Shown one piece after another: positions 43,600-54,130 of a DNA stretch of 64,000 bases; position 1 is the first letter of the stretch; every line of letters begins with the position of its first letter. Source of the stretch: Eutreptiella sp. 'Long Island Sound 2002'. Taxonomy: Eukaryota > Euglenozoa > Euglenophyceae > Eutreptiales > Eutreptiaceae. The DNA is taken from assembly GCA_964036045.1 (NCBI GenBank), contig OZ038384.1:33089771-33153770 (forward strand), given 5' to 3'. The translations under genes and the position numbers were made by a program. The notes under the pieces were generated by a model. It saw nothing but the letters and a program-made list of their open reading frames with translations, searched no databases and was not told the DNA's origin.

Positions 43600-43935
43600 A
43601 TTGTTTCTTTGTGGTAAGGCCGTGTAATTTTTTTATCTTTGCGGTAAACATGTGTAGGAAAAAATCGTCATATTGTGTAATTTTTTTTTGCGGTAAGTCG
43701 TGTAATTTTTTTTTGCAGTAAATGCGTGTAACAAAAAAATCGTCACGTTGTGTAATCTTTTTTTTTTTGCGGTAAACGTGTGTACAAAAAAATTGTCTAG
43801 TCGTGTAATTTTTTTTTTTGCGGTAATGCGTGTGTCGGGCTTACACGACTTATGGCAAAAGAAAAAAATGCACGACTAGACGATTTTTTTGTTACACGCA
43901 TTTACCGCAAAAAAAAATACACGAATTACAACATA
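43600..43935. repeat. Foldback of TTTTTTGCGGTAA / CGTGTAA words
   Basis: Forward units TTTTTTTGCGGTAA and GTGTAATTTTTTT recur at least five times from 43600 to 43830. The complement (TTACACGACTT, TTACACGCATTTACCGCAAA) follows at 43848-43925. A shorter set lies at 41785-41875. The whole could fold as one long hairpin. Confidence 0.75.
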
Positions 43936-45117
43936 CATGTTGAAATGTGATGTTTTGCCTTGAGAATGACGAGGAACAGGAATGCCGGGAATCCCCTTGC
44001 ACGAGACCGCCCACCCTCATGCCCACCCTTCATGCCCCATCGGCAACAGGAGCAGCACACTTTGCATATGCTAGGGTTCAGGTTCTGCGAAAAAAATGCC
44101 ACTTTTTGACAACCTAGGGTACGAGTCTTTGCAGTTGGCCGTGTGCATTCTGAGCAGTGGTGTGGGGGGCATCATTGGTCGTCTGGTGCCTGTGGGTGGT
44201 GTGCCTTGCGCATGTAGGATAGGGTGACAGCGGGTCACCTTGTCAAAAACACTGAAGATGCTGAAATGGCTTGTTTTTGGCCGTCACCAGCTACTTTTGG
44301 TCTGTGCAAAGTTCCAAATTGCCTTCAAAAAGGACATTTTAGCATTGAAAATGGATTTACAAGAAGCTGAAAAATAACTTTCTGCAAAAGAGCCCAAGAA
44401 CCTTCGAGGGCACCAATAATGGTGTTTTTTGACCACGACAACCCAAGTGCAACTCTATTTGTCCTCACACAAGCCCAAAAATGTGCAACATGCAAAGTGC
44501 ATACCATGCGTGCGACAAGATGTTGAGTGCCCGGCGTGCAACGTGCCATGTGCAAAATGCTAGCACACGTCACAGCAGCTCAGTCCTAACATTTAGCCTT
44601 GATCGGGGTTAGGGGTCGGTGGGAGGCTTGAGTGCAGATACCCTCGGGGAAATCAATATGTTCAGTCATCTCAGCAGCGTGTGATGGATGCGATTCTTGC
44701 ATTATGGAGATGTGGTAGGCAAGCATCCACAAACTTTGCCTGTTGCATGAAGCCTTCCCCAGCCCCCAGTTTTCAGGGGCTCTATTGACCCATCCACCGA
44801 AATTGAACCACTTACCCCACTGGCCCCGTGCCCCTTGTTTACCCCTGTGTGCCCCCTGTGTGCCTTCTATGGGTGCCCTGCTGCCCTCTGTGTCTGTGTG
44901 CCTTCAGTGTGTCCCCTGTGTGTGCCCTCAGTATCCTCTGTGTGTCTCCTGTGCATCTGTGTCCCCCGGTGTGTCCCCGATGTGTGCCCTTAGTGCCCCG
45001 TGTGTCTCCAGTGTGCTCCCTGTGTGCACAATGCGGTTCATGTGGGTGTGGCCATGTGTGCTATTTGTTGGAAGGGGGATCCACAAGCCAATGCTTCAAT
45101 ACACTGCTTGGACATAC

Positions 45118-45455
45118 CCAAAGGTGAAGCCACACTTGAGGCTCAGCCGCACAGGGGCCTCAGAAGCTCCTCCGCCACAAGGAGTGGCCAGCTGCGTGGC
45201 AAGGTCTACAGTGTAACTCCGGCCTTCCATTTCAATTTTGGTGGCGGGGATGCGTTTGGCGCGTGCATCCTCCAGCACAGCCGACGTTATCAGATCCAGG
45301 GGCACGTACTGCTTGGCCTCTGGGGTCTCCACGACGCGGCACCAGCGCGGGAACTTGGGCACGCGCATTGCGAGGAACATCAGCCTGCAGCCATCAGATT
45401 TCTCTGTGACCCAGTATTCGTTGTCCTTCAGTGTCCGCAGGTCCTTCTTGCCCAT
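45118..45455 (-). CDS. mRNA capping enzyme, exon B with the catalytic lysine
   Basis: The acceptor is TCCATTTGCAG before 45455 and the donor is TTTGG|GTATGT at 45118. The frame MGKKDLRTLKDNEYWVTEKS then DGCRLMFLA includes motif I, K-S-D-G, whose Lys (45401-45399) forms the enzyme-GMP adduct. The Arg of DGCR is also conserved in the family. The following residues (PRWCRVVETPEAKQYVPLDL, IEMEGRSYTVDLATQLA) have weaker similarity to known enzymes and may include lineage-specific inserts. Confidence 0.85.
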
Positions 45456-46004
45456 CTGCAAATGGAGGTCATGGGGTGGGGAGGGAGAGGGGTAGGGAGG
45501 AGGACAGGAGGGGGTGGGGAAAGGGGGAAGGGGAGGGGGAGGGGGGAGCGGGCCAGATTGGCTAGTCCCGATGGTGGGGCGCTGCTGCAGCAAATGCAAG
45601 TTGACAGCTAGGGAACAGGGCTGCATGTTGAAGGACCCAGCGGGATAGTGCACCATAGTGCGAGTGGGTGCAGGAGCCTTGCACTTCACCAGCCACTGCC
45701 CTTTCTGCAGCCCTGCAGCTCCACGGGCAAGGGTGGCAATCCTCTAGCCCCGTCCTGCGAACTGCTCTGGCCCTTGTGCAGCCATGGGGTGGGGGCAAAA
45801 AGGTTTGCGGGGGGGGGGGGGGTCTTGAGCCCCTTTTCCAAACCCCGCCCCCCCCCCGCTCCCGTGACTGGAGGCCCAGATAGGCCCGCGGGGGGGTGGG
45901 GTGGGGTCCGGGGCACCCCAACATATCACCCAGTTTCGGTTTTTTTTCAGTGGCAGGCTTGGCTTCTTGCTCTGGGGAGGAGACATTCAGCCAGAACAAG
46001 CCAC

Positions 46005-46166
46005 AGTCCAATGGCAATGCAGCCGCCCGCAGGCTAGTATGTCGGTGGTTCGAATCCCGCTCGGCCAAATGCCGGCCGCGTTAAAAAGCTGCCCCCCAGG
46101 AATCCAACCCCCGACCTGTCCATCAGCGGCCGGCTGCATTACCACTCGACCGGTGCTTGTAGCCTT
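46005..46166. tRNA. Two tRNA-like sequences, facing each other
   Basis: The plus strand at 46015-46070 has AATGCAGCCG, a small stem-loop, and GGTTCGAATCCC (a canonical B box), then GCTCGGCCA. The minus strand at 46166-46086 has CGAGTGGTAATGCAGCCGG and GGTTGGATTCC. They are inverted copies of one tRNA-like unit with tails meeting at about 46080. Neither gives a standard anticodon loop, so they are tRNA-derived repeats rather than working tRNAs. Confidence 0.45.
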
Positions 46167-46244
46167 CTGATCAAAAACTTTTGACCCCCCCAGCCCAACA
46201 AAAATGTTATCCAGTTTCAGGGGATAGAGGCCTCAGAATCAAAA

Positions 46245-46408
46245 AATCCATTGGGGGATTGTCTTATTGGACAAAACAATGATTTTACAAGGGGCTGGAC
46301 ATCAAATATCATGCCTTGGGGTATGCTACGCGAATGACCCCCCAAAAGGGGAGTATACAACGCCCACACCTGGGCTTGATCTAACAACCTCTCTTCGAGG
46401 TGATTTTT
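46245..46408 (+). repeat. Dispersed repeat R160, copy 2
   Basis: Shares ATGATTTTACAAGGGG, TTGGGGTATGCTACGCGAA, GTATACAACGC and ATCTAACAACCTCTCTTCGA with 35232-35398, same orientation. It lies in intron A-B of the capping gene. Confidence 0.75.
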
Positions 46409-46558
46409 CCAAATGTTTTTCTCTGAGTCAGGACTGATCCTCAGACTGCCACTTTATGAGGGCTCTCTCTGGGGTAAGGGGGCTTGCACACCGGGGAAAC
46501 CTTCTTCCCACCTCCCATGTCCTCTCTGAGTTGTGAACAGGGCGCACAGGGGCTGTAC

Positions 46559-46834
46559 CTGATTTGCCATGGGGCCAGGGAACATATCCAAACGGTAGTT
46601 GTCTCTGTCGCGCTTCGGGAACTTCAACGCCACGTGGTCCCGGATCAGCTCCCGGAAATAGGGGTCGTCAAGGGTTCCGTACCGTGACGTCTTCATTTCC
46701 TGCAGGACCGCGTGGGCCTGGGTGTAGTCTCGGGCGTTGTGGGCGTCGCGCTTGTTGAGCACATCCCGGACCCATGCGGATGTGACCTTAACAAAGCGGT
46801 CCGGGTGCTTCGTGGCGATGTCCTCCATGGCCCA
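46559..46834 (-). CDS. mRNA capping enzyme, exon A
   Basis: 276 bp, phase 0 at both ends: acceptor GGGCTGACAG before 46834, donor AATCAG|GTACAG at 46559. Reads WAMEDIATKHPDRFVKVTSA, VRDVLNKRDAHNARDYTQAH, VLQEMKTSRYGTLDDPYFRE, VALKFPKRDRDNYRL, DMFPGPMANQ. The FPG-x-x-x-x motif followed directly by exon B's K-x-L-x-x-L-x-x-x-x-Y-W-V-x-E-K-S-D-G matches the start of eukaryotic guanylyltransferase domains (FPGxQPVS...YKVSWKADG in the animal enzyme). Whether the N-terminal part is an RNA triphosphatase cannot be judged here; earlier exons are not identified. Confidence 0.7.
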
Positions 46835-47099
46835 CTGTCAGCCCTGAGGCAGATCACAGCGAAGCCATGCACCGCAAGGCAGCGGTGATGAAAGAATGCA
46901 TGACTGTGACAGCTGATGAGGATGAAACAGGAGCAGCGACATTGGGTGGTTGACCCACTTCCTTGAGGCACGGCTGTCCTGCGGTCCCAAACCCTCCATT
47001 CGGAACACGGCTGTCGTTTGGTCTCTGGGAAAAATTCATTTGGGGAGGGTGGGTGCTCGTTCAAGCCACCTTCCGGACCTCACCCGCATCAAATGGGCT

Positions 47100-48395
47100 C
47101 CCATGACCGAGGAGCTTGCCTAGCCGCTGAGAAAGGTGTTTGTGGGGGGGGGGGGGGGGCGGGGGAGGTTCAGGGGCCACTCAACAGAAATGACTCAGCA
47201 ACTGGACCATTTCAAAAAAACGACTTCTGAAAGCTAAAGTGTCAGCTCAATGCAAGGGACCACTTTGAACGAAAGCTGCCCCAGCACTATTTGTTGAAAT
47301 TTAATTACAAAAAGCCTGAGGTGCCACTGGACTATGATTAGAACGAAAATCGGCCCCTCCCACGTGAACTGGCAGGTGGTGGCGAAGCAAATGCGCAGCT
47401 CTGAAGGGGGGGCTGTGTTTTAAACTGATCCGCATGATGATGATGCACTCATCATTTTTGAGGGAGAAATGTGTTTCCAAAGCCGGGGCCGCTTTGCGGA
47501 GGCTTTTACGCCACTGCTGGTCCTAAAGCAGGCTGATTTTCTGGGGCCAAACATGCCTTTGGTCGCGAGGGCACCTTTTTCAACCTTCCCTTCGCCGCAT
47601 TTGGCCATACACAGGTCACAAAGGGCTCCACACATGCACGTCCTGGTATGCATATGCAGCAATGTTCGGCAGTTCCATCACAATCAGCCGGAGCCAATGA
47701 ATTGCTATGACACACACCCCTATGCTTGTGGTCTCTGTCCGCCCTGGTAAGCCGCATTTGAGGGGGGGGGGGGGGCATGGCCCCTCCCACGCAAGTGATT
47801 GTTTCACCCTTGGGGGACCACCTCAGCAGCCAACTCAGTACACATCAACTGCACCGCTTACCCACAGATCGCCATTGGTTACCCTCCCGCCGTCAAGAGA
47901 CTCCGGTCGTCTTTCCCACCACAAACCCTGGGTGCGAACTGTCAAACATAGGATCCTGAGGAGTGTTTGAAGGCTGTTACTTTACTCCCAACACAGGTCG
48001 AGCGGAACCTTTGAATCTTGTGGTTCAAAGCTGGGCCCATGTGTACAGGAGTGCTCTAACACCTTGTGGTTGAGGACGCAACTACTACATCAAGTAGCAT
48101 GGGACACATCCCACATCTTGGGTCCAACAAATGGTCAATCAACCCCGGGGGGGGCGACCCCTCGGTTCTGGACGCCGACTACCCCCCCAACTAACTGTTG
48201 GCCGGAGGCCCCTTGGGGGGGGGGGGGGGGGGGGGGGGTTGGAGGGGGGGTCTAGGAGGGGCCATGGGGGGGGGGGCTCCGGGAGGGTCTGTTGGGGGGG
48301 GGGGTTCAGGTGGGGCGATTTGGGGTGTTGGGGGGGGGGGGGGGCACAGGCTCCCCTTACCTCCCCTTGCCCTCCCTCTAACCATAGCATCACCA
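47100..48395. other. No gene; long G tracts
   Basis: Contains G runs at 47143-47159, 47761-47775, 48217-48238, 48265-48276, 48293-48305 and 48330-48345. A plus frame at 47450-47660 (ALIIFEGEMCFQSRGR) is weakly protein-like. Nothing firm. Confidence 0.4.
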
Positions 48396-48400
48396 TAAAC

Positions 48401-48592
48401 CTAACCCTAACCTTTGCAGCCAGTTGGTTTGGCCATGCCAGCCATGTTGATTGGGCTGAACAAGATCCCTCCAATTTTGTTCATGGCTGCTTTTGCCACA
48501 TCATTGCTCTCCATTTTGGACCCCAACACTCACTCTGACCCTAGCCTAGGGTGAGAGCCAGGGCTAGGGTTAGGGCTAGGGTTAGGGTCACC
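48401..48592 (+). repeat. Interstitial telomere-like tracts
   Basis: TAACCCTAACCTT at 48402 and GCTAGGGTTAGGGCTAGGG with GTTAGGG at 48567-48592 point toward each other. A third degenerate TTAGGGTTAGG stretch is at 49740-49795. Only a few units each. Confidence 0.5.
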
Positions 48593-48654
48593 GAGCTGGT
48601 GGAACCAGTCTTGGTTTTATAACCCTTTTTAGGGTCTAGGGTGGACCTACCAGG

Positions 48655-49740
48655 TTTAGCAGCAGCAGCAGCAAACAGCAGCAAGCAGTAGCAAGCAAGC
48701 AGCAGCACGCGCGAAATGGGGAAAAATCAGAATTCCGTCGTGGTGCTTCGGATTTGGCTGAAATTTTGGTGGATGATACCTATGGGTGTGAGGGACAACC
48801 CTACAAAGTATGAGCCAGAAACTCAACGGTGGCGGCCGGGAATGGGTGTCGCAAGTGGCGGACCTCAGTTTCAAAAACTACAGTTTAGGGCCAAAAACAG
48901 CCATTTTTGGGCCAAAACAGCCCTAGAACACATTCAAAACGGCCAAACAAAGGGAAACGGTGGGTACACTCCATGTGCGGCTTGACTTTCCCATGTCAAC
49001 GAGCCCTTTGCGGCCCTCTAACTCCACCATATGTCCCGGAAACTGCCCAAAAAGGCCCCCAGAAGCCCCAAATTTTGTGCAGATTGGCGGGCAACAGCCA
49101 CAAACCAAGAGCAGGCCATATCTTTGGCTACATGGCTGAAAACGCGATTCCGAGGGCACCTAGTCCACCCGCAACCCCCCACTTTTTGTGGTTTCCACGC
49201 CTCAGAATTGCCCAAATGGACGCCTAGAACCCCGGTACCCAGGCCCACTAGGCTGCGGCAAGCTGCAAGCTCAAGCCCAAATAGGTGGGTGCCCAAATGG
49301 GTCAATATGGTCCAATGGGGCAAAAAAATGACTTTTCTCAAAAATGATCCTAGACCATGTGTGATGCTAAAGCAAGTGTTTTTGGACTGTTTTGAGCTTG
49401 TGGTGGCCCATTTTGGTCCTCCGAAAATGCCTTGAAGATGCGCTGTTTTGGGACCAAAAATGGGTCGAAAATGGGTCAAAAACGCATTTTTCCAAACCTC
49501 ATCCCACACCATTTGGGTTGCACAAGCGGGTGAAATGAGCCCATTTTGAGGCCATTTTGGGGCATTTTGGCCCCTCATAAGACCGCAAAAGCCTTGAAAG
49601 TGGGCCTTGTGGTGAAGGGGATCACTTGCAAGCCGATTCCACTTTGTCAACGGCCTTCAATGTGTGACTCATTGGTGTCCCTCACCATTCATATCCAATG
49701 TTCCTTCCCCCACCAGCTCGGTCCCAATATTCAGTCTTGA
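48655..49740. other. No recognised gene; AAAATGGG/CCATTTT-rich stretch
   Basis: Starts with a CAGCAG run (48658-48710). One minus frame (49650-49018) is open for 210 codons but is rich in repeated CCATTTT and TTTTGGGCC words. I cannot tell coding from low complexity. Confidence 0.3.
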
Positions 49741-49799
49741 TTAGGGTTAGGTGTAGGGATAGGAGTAGGCTGAGGGTTGGGGGTGGGTGTTAGGGGGAA

Positions 49800-50470
49800 T
49801 CTTTGCACTGTGCGCGCACTGCGCGCTACTTTTAGACTATGTTCCCCCGGAAGAGCCCCCAAGCACACCCCTTGGAAACGCCCTTAGAATTAGGTGACCC
49901 AAACTGCCCCAGCTCAAGAAAGTTGCAAACCACCTTCCCTGAACATAACACACATCATGCACATCTGGAAAGGCCATGAGCAGCGCATTGGTCGCCACCC
50001 TCAAGAACACACAACTGTCTTTCTGGTCCATTGTCAACTAAGTACACATTGAGAATACGCAACTTGTGTGCACAACATGACACAGTTGGGGCCCAAAAGA
50101 GGGCGGAAATGCTACGTCACCCCTGCATTCTTGGGGGTCCCCAAAAGAAGGGGAACAAAATCAGAAGTCAAAACCTACGCCAAGGGTCACCATGATGCAC
50201 CACGCAACAAAGCGTGGATTCAAAGATTGTCCCGGTTTCCTCAATAGCACCGGAAGGTTGGGGCCCAAAAGAGGGCGGAAATGCTACGTCACCCCTGCAT
50301 TCTCGGGGGTCCCCAAAAGAAGGGGAACAAAATCAGAAGTCAAAACCTACGCTAGGGGTCACCATGATGCCCCTAGGGGCCCCTAGTATCACAAAGTATG
50401 GGTCTCTAGTACGGCCAGACGCCCAAATAGTTGCACTGCGCGCGCACTGCGCTTAAGGCACCCCCTTAGA
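49800..50470 (+). repeat. Element E2 bounded by GCACTGCGCGCGCACTGCGC
   Basis: Starts CACTGTGCGCGCACTGCGCG and ends GCACTGCGCGCGCACTGCGC at 50436-50455. Ends match E1; the core here contains two GGGCCC/GAGGGCGGAA units (50086-50175, 50245-50345), which differ from the core of E1. Confidence 0.6.
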
Positions 50471-50589
50471 GTCGAGGTTGGGTTTAAGGATAGTGTTGGG
50501 GTGCAAAGTGGACAAAATTTTCCTTAGGGCACCTTTGGTGTTCATGGAGCATCGGGCGCCTTAGGCGCCCATGGACGCCTGAGGGCGAC

Positions 50590-50700
50590 ACCTTTGGCAA
50601 CTAACTGTTGGCCGAAGGCCCCTAGGGGGGGGGGGGGGGGGGGGCAAGGGTAGTTGGCGTCCTAGGACCCGCGGAGTCGCCCCCCCCGTGCAATCAACAC
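50590..50700. repeat. GTTGGCCGAAGGCC block, rearranged copy of 48130-48235
   Basis: CAACTAACTGTTGGCC-GAGGCC is in the same orientation as at 48188-48215. The neighbouring CAATCAAC...GGGGGGGCGAC block, left of it at 48135-48180, is here to the right and inverted. Confidence 0.6.
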
Positions 50701-51126
50701 TGCCATGGGTTAGTAGCCTTTTCGATATTGCACCAGATGTACACCGCATTGCGCGCTAGCGTGTCCATGGTCAGACCTCAGAAATTGGACTCATACCCTC
50801 TCTTAGGGAGAGTACTTGCGCCATGCGCACCTGTTGAGGTGAATGCCAGGAATGGCCTGATAACCCCCCCCCCCCAACATGCACAAAAACATGCAAAGCA
50901 GCATTAAAATCAGACAAGCAGCACATGTATGCCTGACCCCAGTTGTGCTGTGCTGCAAGTGGCATTAAATGCTCTAGGGTATCCTTTGGCAGCTGTCCTT
51001 AAGGTCATTCTTGCACTGCACGTAGACCGCACCCGTGCCCCTGGACCACCCTAGAAGTGGGGTGGTGGCTCCGCGGCTTCCACCGGGCCAGCTCCACGGT
51101 ATTAGGTCAACAGACCCATCATCGCC

Positions 51127-51253
51127 ATGTTGCCCCGTATGTTGTGTGTGGATTGGGGCTTTCACAGCTGGTGGTGCTCGCGGCAGCGCCATGTTGCCCC
51201 GTGTGTTGTGTGTGGATTGGGGCTTTCACAGCTGGTGGTGCTTGCGGCAGCGA
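51127..51253 (+). repeat. Two tandem 63-bp units
   Basis: CATGTTGCCCCGT, TGTTGTGTGTGGATTGGGGC, TTTCACAGCTGGTGGTGCT and GCGGCAGCG occur twice in a row with two mismatches. Confidence 0.9.
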
Positions 51254-51344
51254 GGCGGCCTCCACGGCCTACTCAATTTCGCGATTTCCCCAGAAAGGAT
51301 GCCTTGATGCACGGCGGCCACCGCCCGCCTCCATATATGCCCAT

Positions 51345-51415
51345 TCCGGGGATTGATTCCGCGGCCTTTCGGTTGCGAGACCTACACTCAGCCCGGTTGA
51401 GTTAGCTGGGGATTG
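51345..51415 (-). tRNA. tRNA-like sequence
   Basis: On the minus strand CCCCAGCTAACTCAACCGGGCT resembles an A box (TAACTCAACCGG), and GGAATCAATCCCCGG resembles a T arm. The middle (GGTCTCGCAACCGAAAGGCC) gives a 5-bp stem but a loop of 10 instead of 7. Probably a pseudogene or SINE head. A (GT)n run follows at 51414-51446. Confidence 0.4.
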
Positions 51416-51640
51416 TGTGTGTGTGTGTGTGTGTGAGTGTGTGTGTTTGTGAGCTGTACTATTTGTCAGGTAGACCCTTGTGCAGCTGCCCCATTTGGCT
51501 CAGATTGCCGATGCCTCTGTGTGGCAGTGGTTGTGCCCCTTGTGCGGAATCAGAACCACTGATGTGTGTTGGTTAAGTAACCGCTAACTTTGATCTTCCA
51601 TGTTGCGGCGCAAAAAGCCGAGATTCCAGGTATGGTTTAT

Positions 51641-51693
51641 GTTTTACGAACAAAGCAAAACACAATTCAGGCATATTGTGGTTCCTCGCTGCT
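51641..51693 (-). repeat. YR2 split direct repeat B2
   Basis: GTTTTACGAACAAAGCAAAA through GTGGTTCCTCGCTGCT, identical over about 53 bp to B1. Outer end of the element. Confidence 0.85.
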
Positions 51694-51733
51694 GGGTGGG
51701 TGGGTGCCCTGTCATTCCGGGCGGGTGGGCGGG

Positions 51734-51815
51734 CTTCCCCAGGCAAAATTTCAAAAACAACCTGGAACAAATAAGACAGACATATAAAACCCCAGTTAGC
51801 AAAGCTAACAGTCGT
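51734..51815 (-). repeat. YR2 split direct repeat A2
   Basis: About 82 bp, nearly identical to A1. It ends in GTTAGCAAAGCTAAC, a palindrome with a 3-bp centre, and CAGTCGT. It directly touches B1. Confidence 0.85.
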
Positions 51816-51866
51816 TTTACGAACAAAGCAAAACACAATTCAGGCATATTGTGGTTCCTCGCTGCT
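51814..51866 (-). repeat. YR2 split direct repeat B1
   Basis: 53 bp identical to B2 and directly following A2, giving the B1-A2 junction that the recombined circle should contain. Confidence 0.85.
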
Positions 51867-52099
51867 TATTTTTGTTCGCTCTGCCACGGGCACAACCACA
51901 GCACCTCTCATGGCCCTGCCCCTAAAAAAAATCAGGACAGCGGTTCAGCTGACCATAGTGCCACTGCATCCAGGTTACAGGCTGCTCCCCGACGTCCTTT
52001 AGGGAAACCCAAGACCCATACTGGGGAGGGGACCCCAGGGAACGACTGTAATGCCACGTGGCGGTCTGCAGCCCCTGCATAGGCATCCTGCATCCGCCC

Positions 52100-52480
52100 C
52101 TTCCACTCCGAGTCTATCCTGGAAAGACTGTCAGCCGGGTTCAGGTCCCCCGGAACAAATTCCGGATACAACGAGCCCTCCAGGCGCTAGAGCAAGTAAA
52201 ACAACCTCCGCAGGTGCCTGTTTTGGCGTCGCGGGCCTGCAGTGGCCCTAAGGGAAGCGACCTGCTCTAAAGCCGAGGAATTATCCCCTATCAGACGCCA
52301 CACAGGCTAGCCCACCCTGATGCAGAGCCGAACCCCACAAACCAGGGCCTCGAGCTCGGCCTCTTGCTGTGTCCGAACCCCCGGGGAGCAAGGGAACACC
52401 CGGCCACCCAAAGTTGGGCCCCAGACACCGACTTTAAATTTGTCAACATCAAAGGTGGCATCCACATACAGGACCCCCCC
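52100..52480 (-). pseudogene. YR2 RNase H
   Basis: In frame with the polymerase: GGVLYVDATFDVDKFKVG (first Asp), GVRTQQEAELEALVCGVRL (Glu), then beyond two TAG codons RLIGDNSSALEQVA (second Asp) and LYPEFVPGDLNPADSLSR, the typical RNase H end of DIRS-like and LTR elements. Both TAGs stand where a Gln (CAG) is plausible. Confidence 0.8.
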
Positions 52481-53500
52481 CCCCACAGATGCTAAGGGGA
52501 AGCAATACCTGTGGTTTCCAAGCCCTATAGGAAAGCAGGAGGCAGTGCAGGAGGCTCTGGACCAAGGACAGGGGGCAGTTTTGGAGCCAATCGGCCCCCA
52601 CTGACAGTGGGCCCACCAGCCACTCAAAAAAGGGGCAAACCCCACCGTCGGGCGCAGGCTCCAAATAAAGCGGCCCAGGATACGACGGGCGTGTTTGCGG
52701 GTAAGGGGCAGCACCGCAGCCCGAATCCAGAGGCCAAGCAAAGCAGCCCCCCCCTGCCCCTTTGGGAAAACCACCGCACCATCCCCCGAAAGCACCAGCC
52801 ACTTCCCCAACCACTGAATCTCCGGGACCGGCTCCAAGACACTTTTAGTGCTAATGACAGCCCCCGCCTTGCGCAGAGCATCGCACAGGCGTTGTGACAC
52901 CGATCCTACCTTGGCTTTTCCATACCCAATGACCAAGAAATCGTCTAAATAGTGTAGGACCACGACACCACTGGTGTCCACAGACCCCGTCACAAAAGCA
53001 AGCACATGTTGGCATGTGGCCGGCGAACAACGCCAACCAAAAGGCAGGCAAGAAAATGCGTAAGATTTTCCGTCGATGCGCACTCTAAAGCTGTTTTTAT
53101 AAGGCTCTGGCAAAGACAACGACCAAAAGGCATTGGTAAGGTCGATGTGACAGGCCAAGAGGGGGGGCACCCGGTTCCGCTGAAAGACGTAAACTTTCAA
53201 GTTCACGCAGGAAGGGGTCGTTCAGGGGGTCCAGACAGTGGGACCCCAGCGAAAGCCTTGGGAGGCCCATGCTGTGGGCCTGTATAAGGAAGGCAAGGTC
53301 CTCAACCGAGGGCAAACTAAAACGTGGCGGGCGAAAACGGTGGCACTTATTGAGGCGCACCAAATGCACAATCATGGACGCCTTCACGGCATTTTTGGGG
53401 ATGGGGAACAGGTAGCCATTGGGCCCCTGGTGACCCCCCCCCCCCCTTCAGCACATTGCCGGAGGACCCCGTCCCTGACCAAGGCACGCGCCATAATGAG
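52480..53500 (-). pseudogene. YR2 reverse transcriptase
   Basis: Motifs in order: GYLFPIPKNAVKASMIVHLV (fingers), FSLPSVEDLAFLI, CHIDLTNAFWSLSL (first Asp), SCLPFGWRCSPATCQ, VVLHYLDDFLVIGYG (catalytic pair near 52945), then LGKWLVLSGD and RRILGRFIWSLRPTVGFAPF of the thumb. Two frame changes lie on C runs, at 53437-53449 and at 53160-53167. Without them the domain is complete. Confidence 0.85.
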
Positions 53501-54130
53501 GCCCTCAGGGGAGATCTCTGGCATCTCCCCCAAATCACGACCCGTCACTTCCTGAAAATCAAGCGGGGCAAGGAAATCCCATAAAAACTCGGGGATGGGG
53601 ATATTTCCCACCGGTCCCAACCCCCTATCCAACACAGAAGGGTCGAGGCTAAGGAGGAGAGTGACCGGGGAGGTGGAATCCCGCAGCACACAGGACCACA
53701 CATCCCCCCGCAGGGAGTCCAAGGCCGCGATTAGCTGGTCATCTACATCCACCATGCCCAGGTCCCTGGCCACCCTCCCCCCCTGGATGAATAGGAAACG
53801 GATGCGCCGGTGCAACAGGTCCCGTAGGCCCCCACTTAGTCTCAGGCCCGTGGAAATTTCGTCCAGCCACCCCTGTCCTCGTTCCGACCGGATCAATCTC
53901 TCCACAGCCCTCTCCCGTGGGCATTCATCGTTTACCGGCGCCGCCGGCTGCACGTCGGGCCAGCGTCGCCAGGTGCTTGGCTCCGAGACCCGCTGTGGTT
54001 CGGGGCCGTGTCCTCCATGTCGTGAAACCCCCGGGTCGTCCTTGGAACCGTCCACCCCCTCGAGGTTGTCCGGGGGCTTACGCTCCTCCATCGGCATCAC
54101 GCTGTCGCGGGGGACCCATCTCCACGCCCT
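53500..54130 (-). pseudogene. YR2 linker before the polymerase
   Basis: Open, protein-like frame (ERAVERLIRSERGQGWLDEI, LRDLLHRRIRFLFIQGGRVA, DVDDQLIAALDSLRGD, PIPEFLWDFLAPLDFQEVTG). It fills the position of the 7760-8134 piece in YR1. No known domain; a spacer or protease region is possible. Confidence 0.5.
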
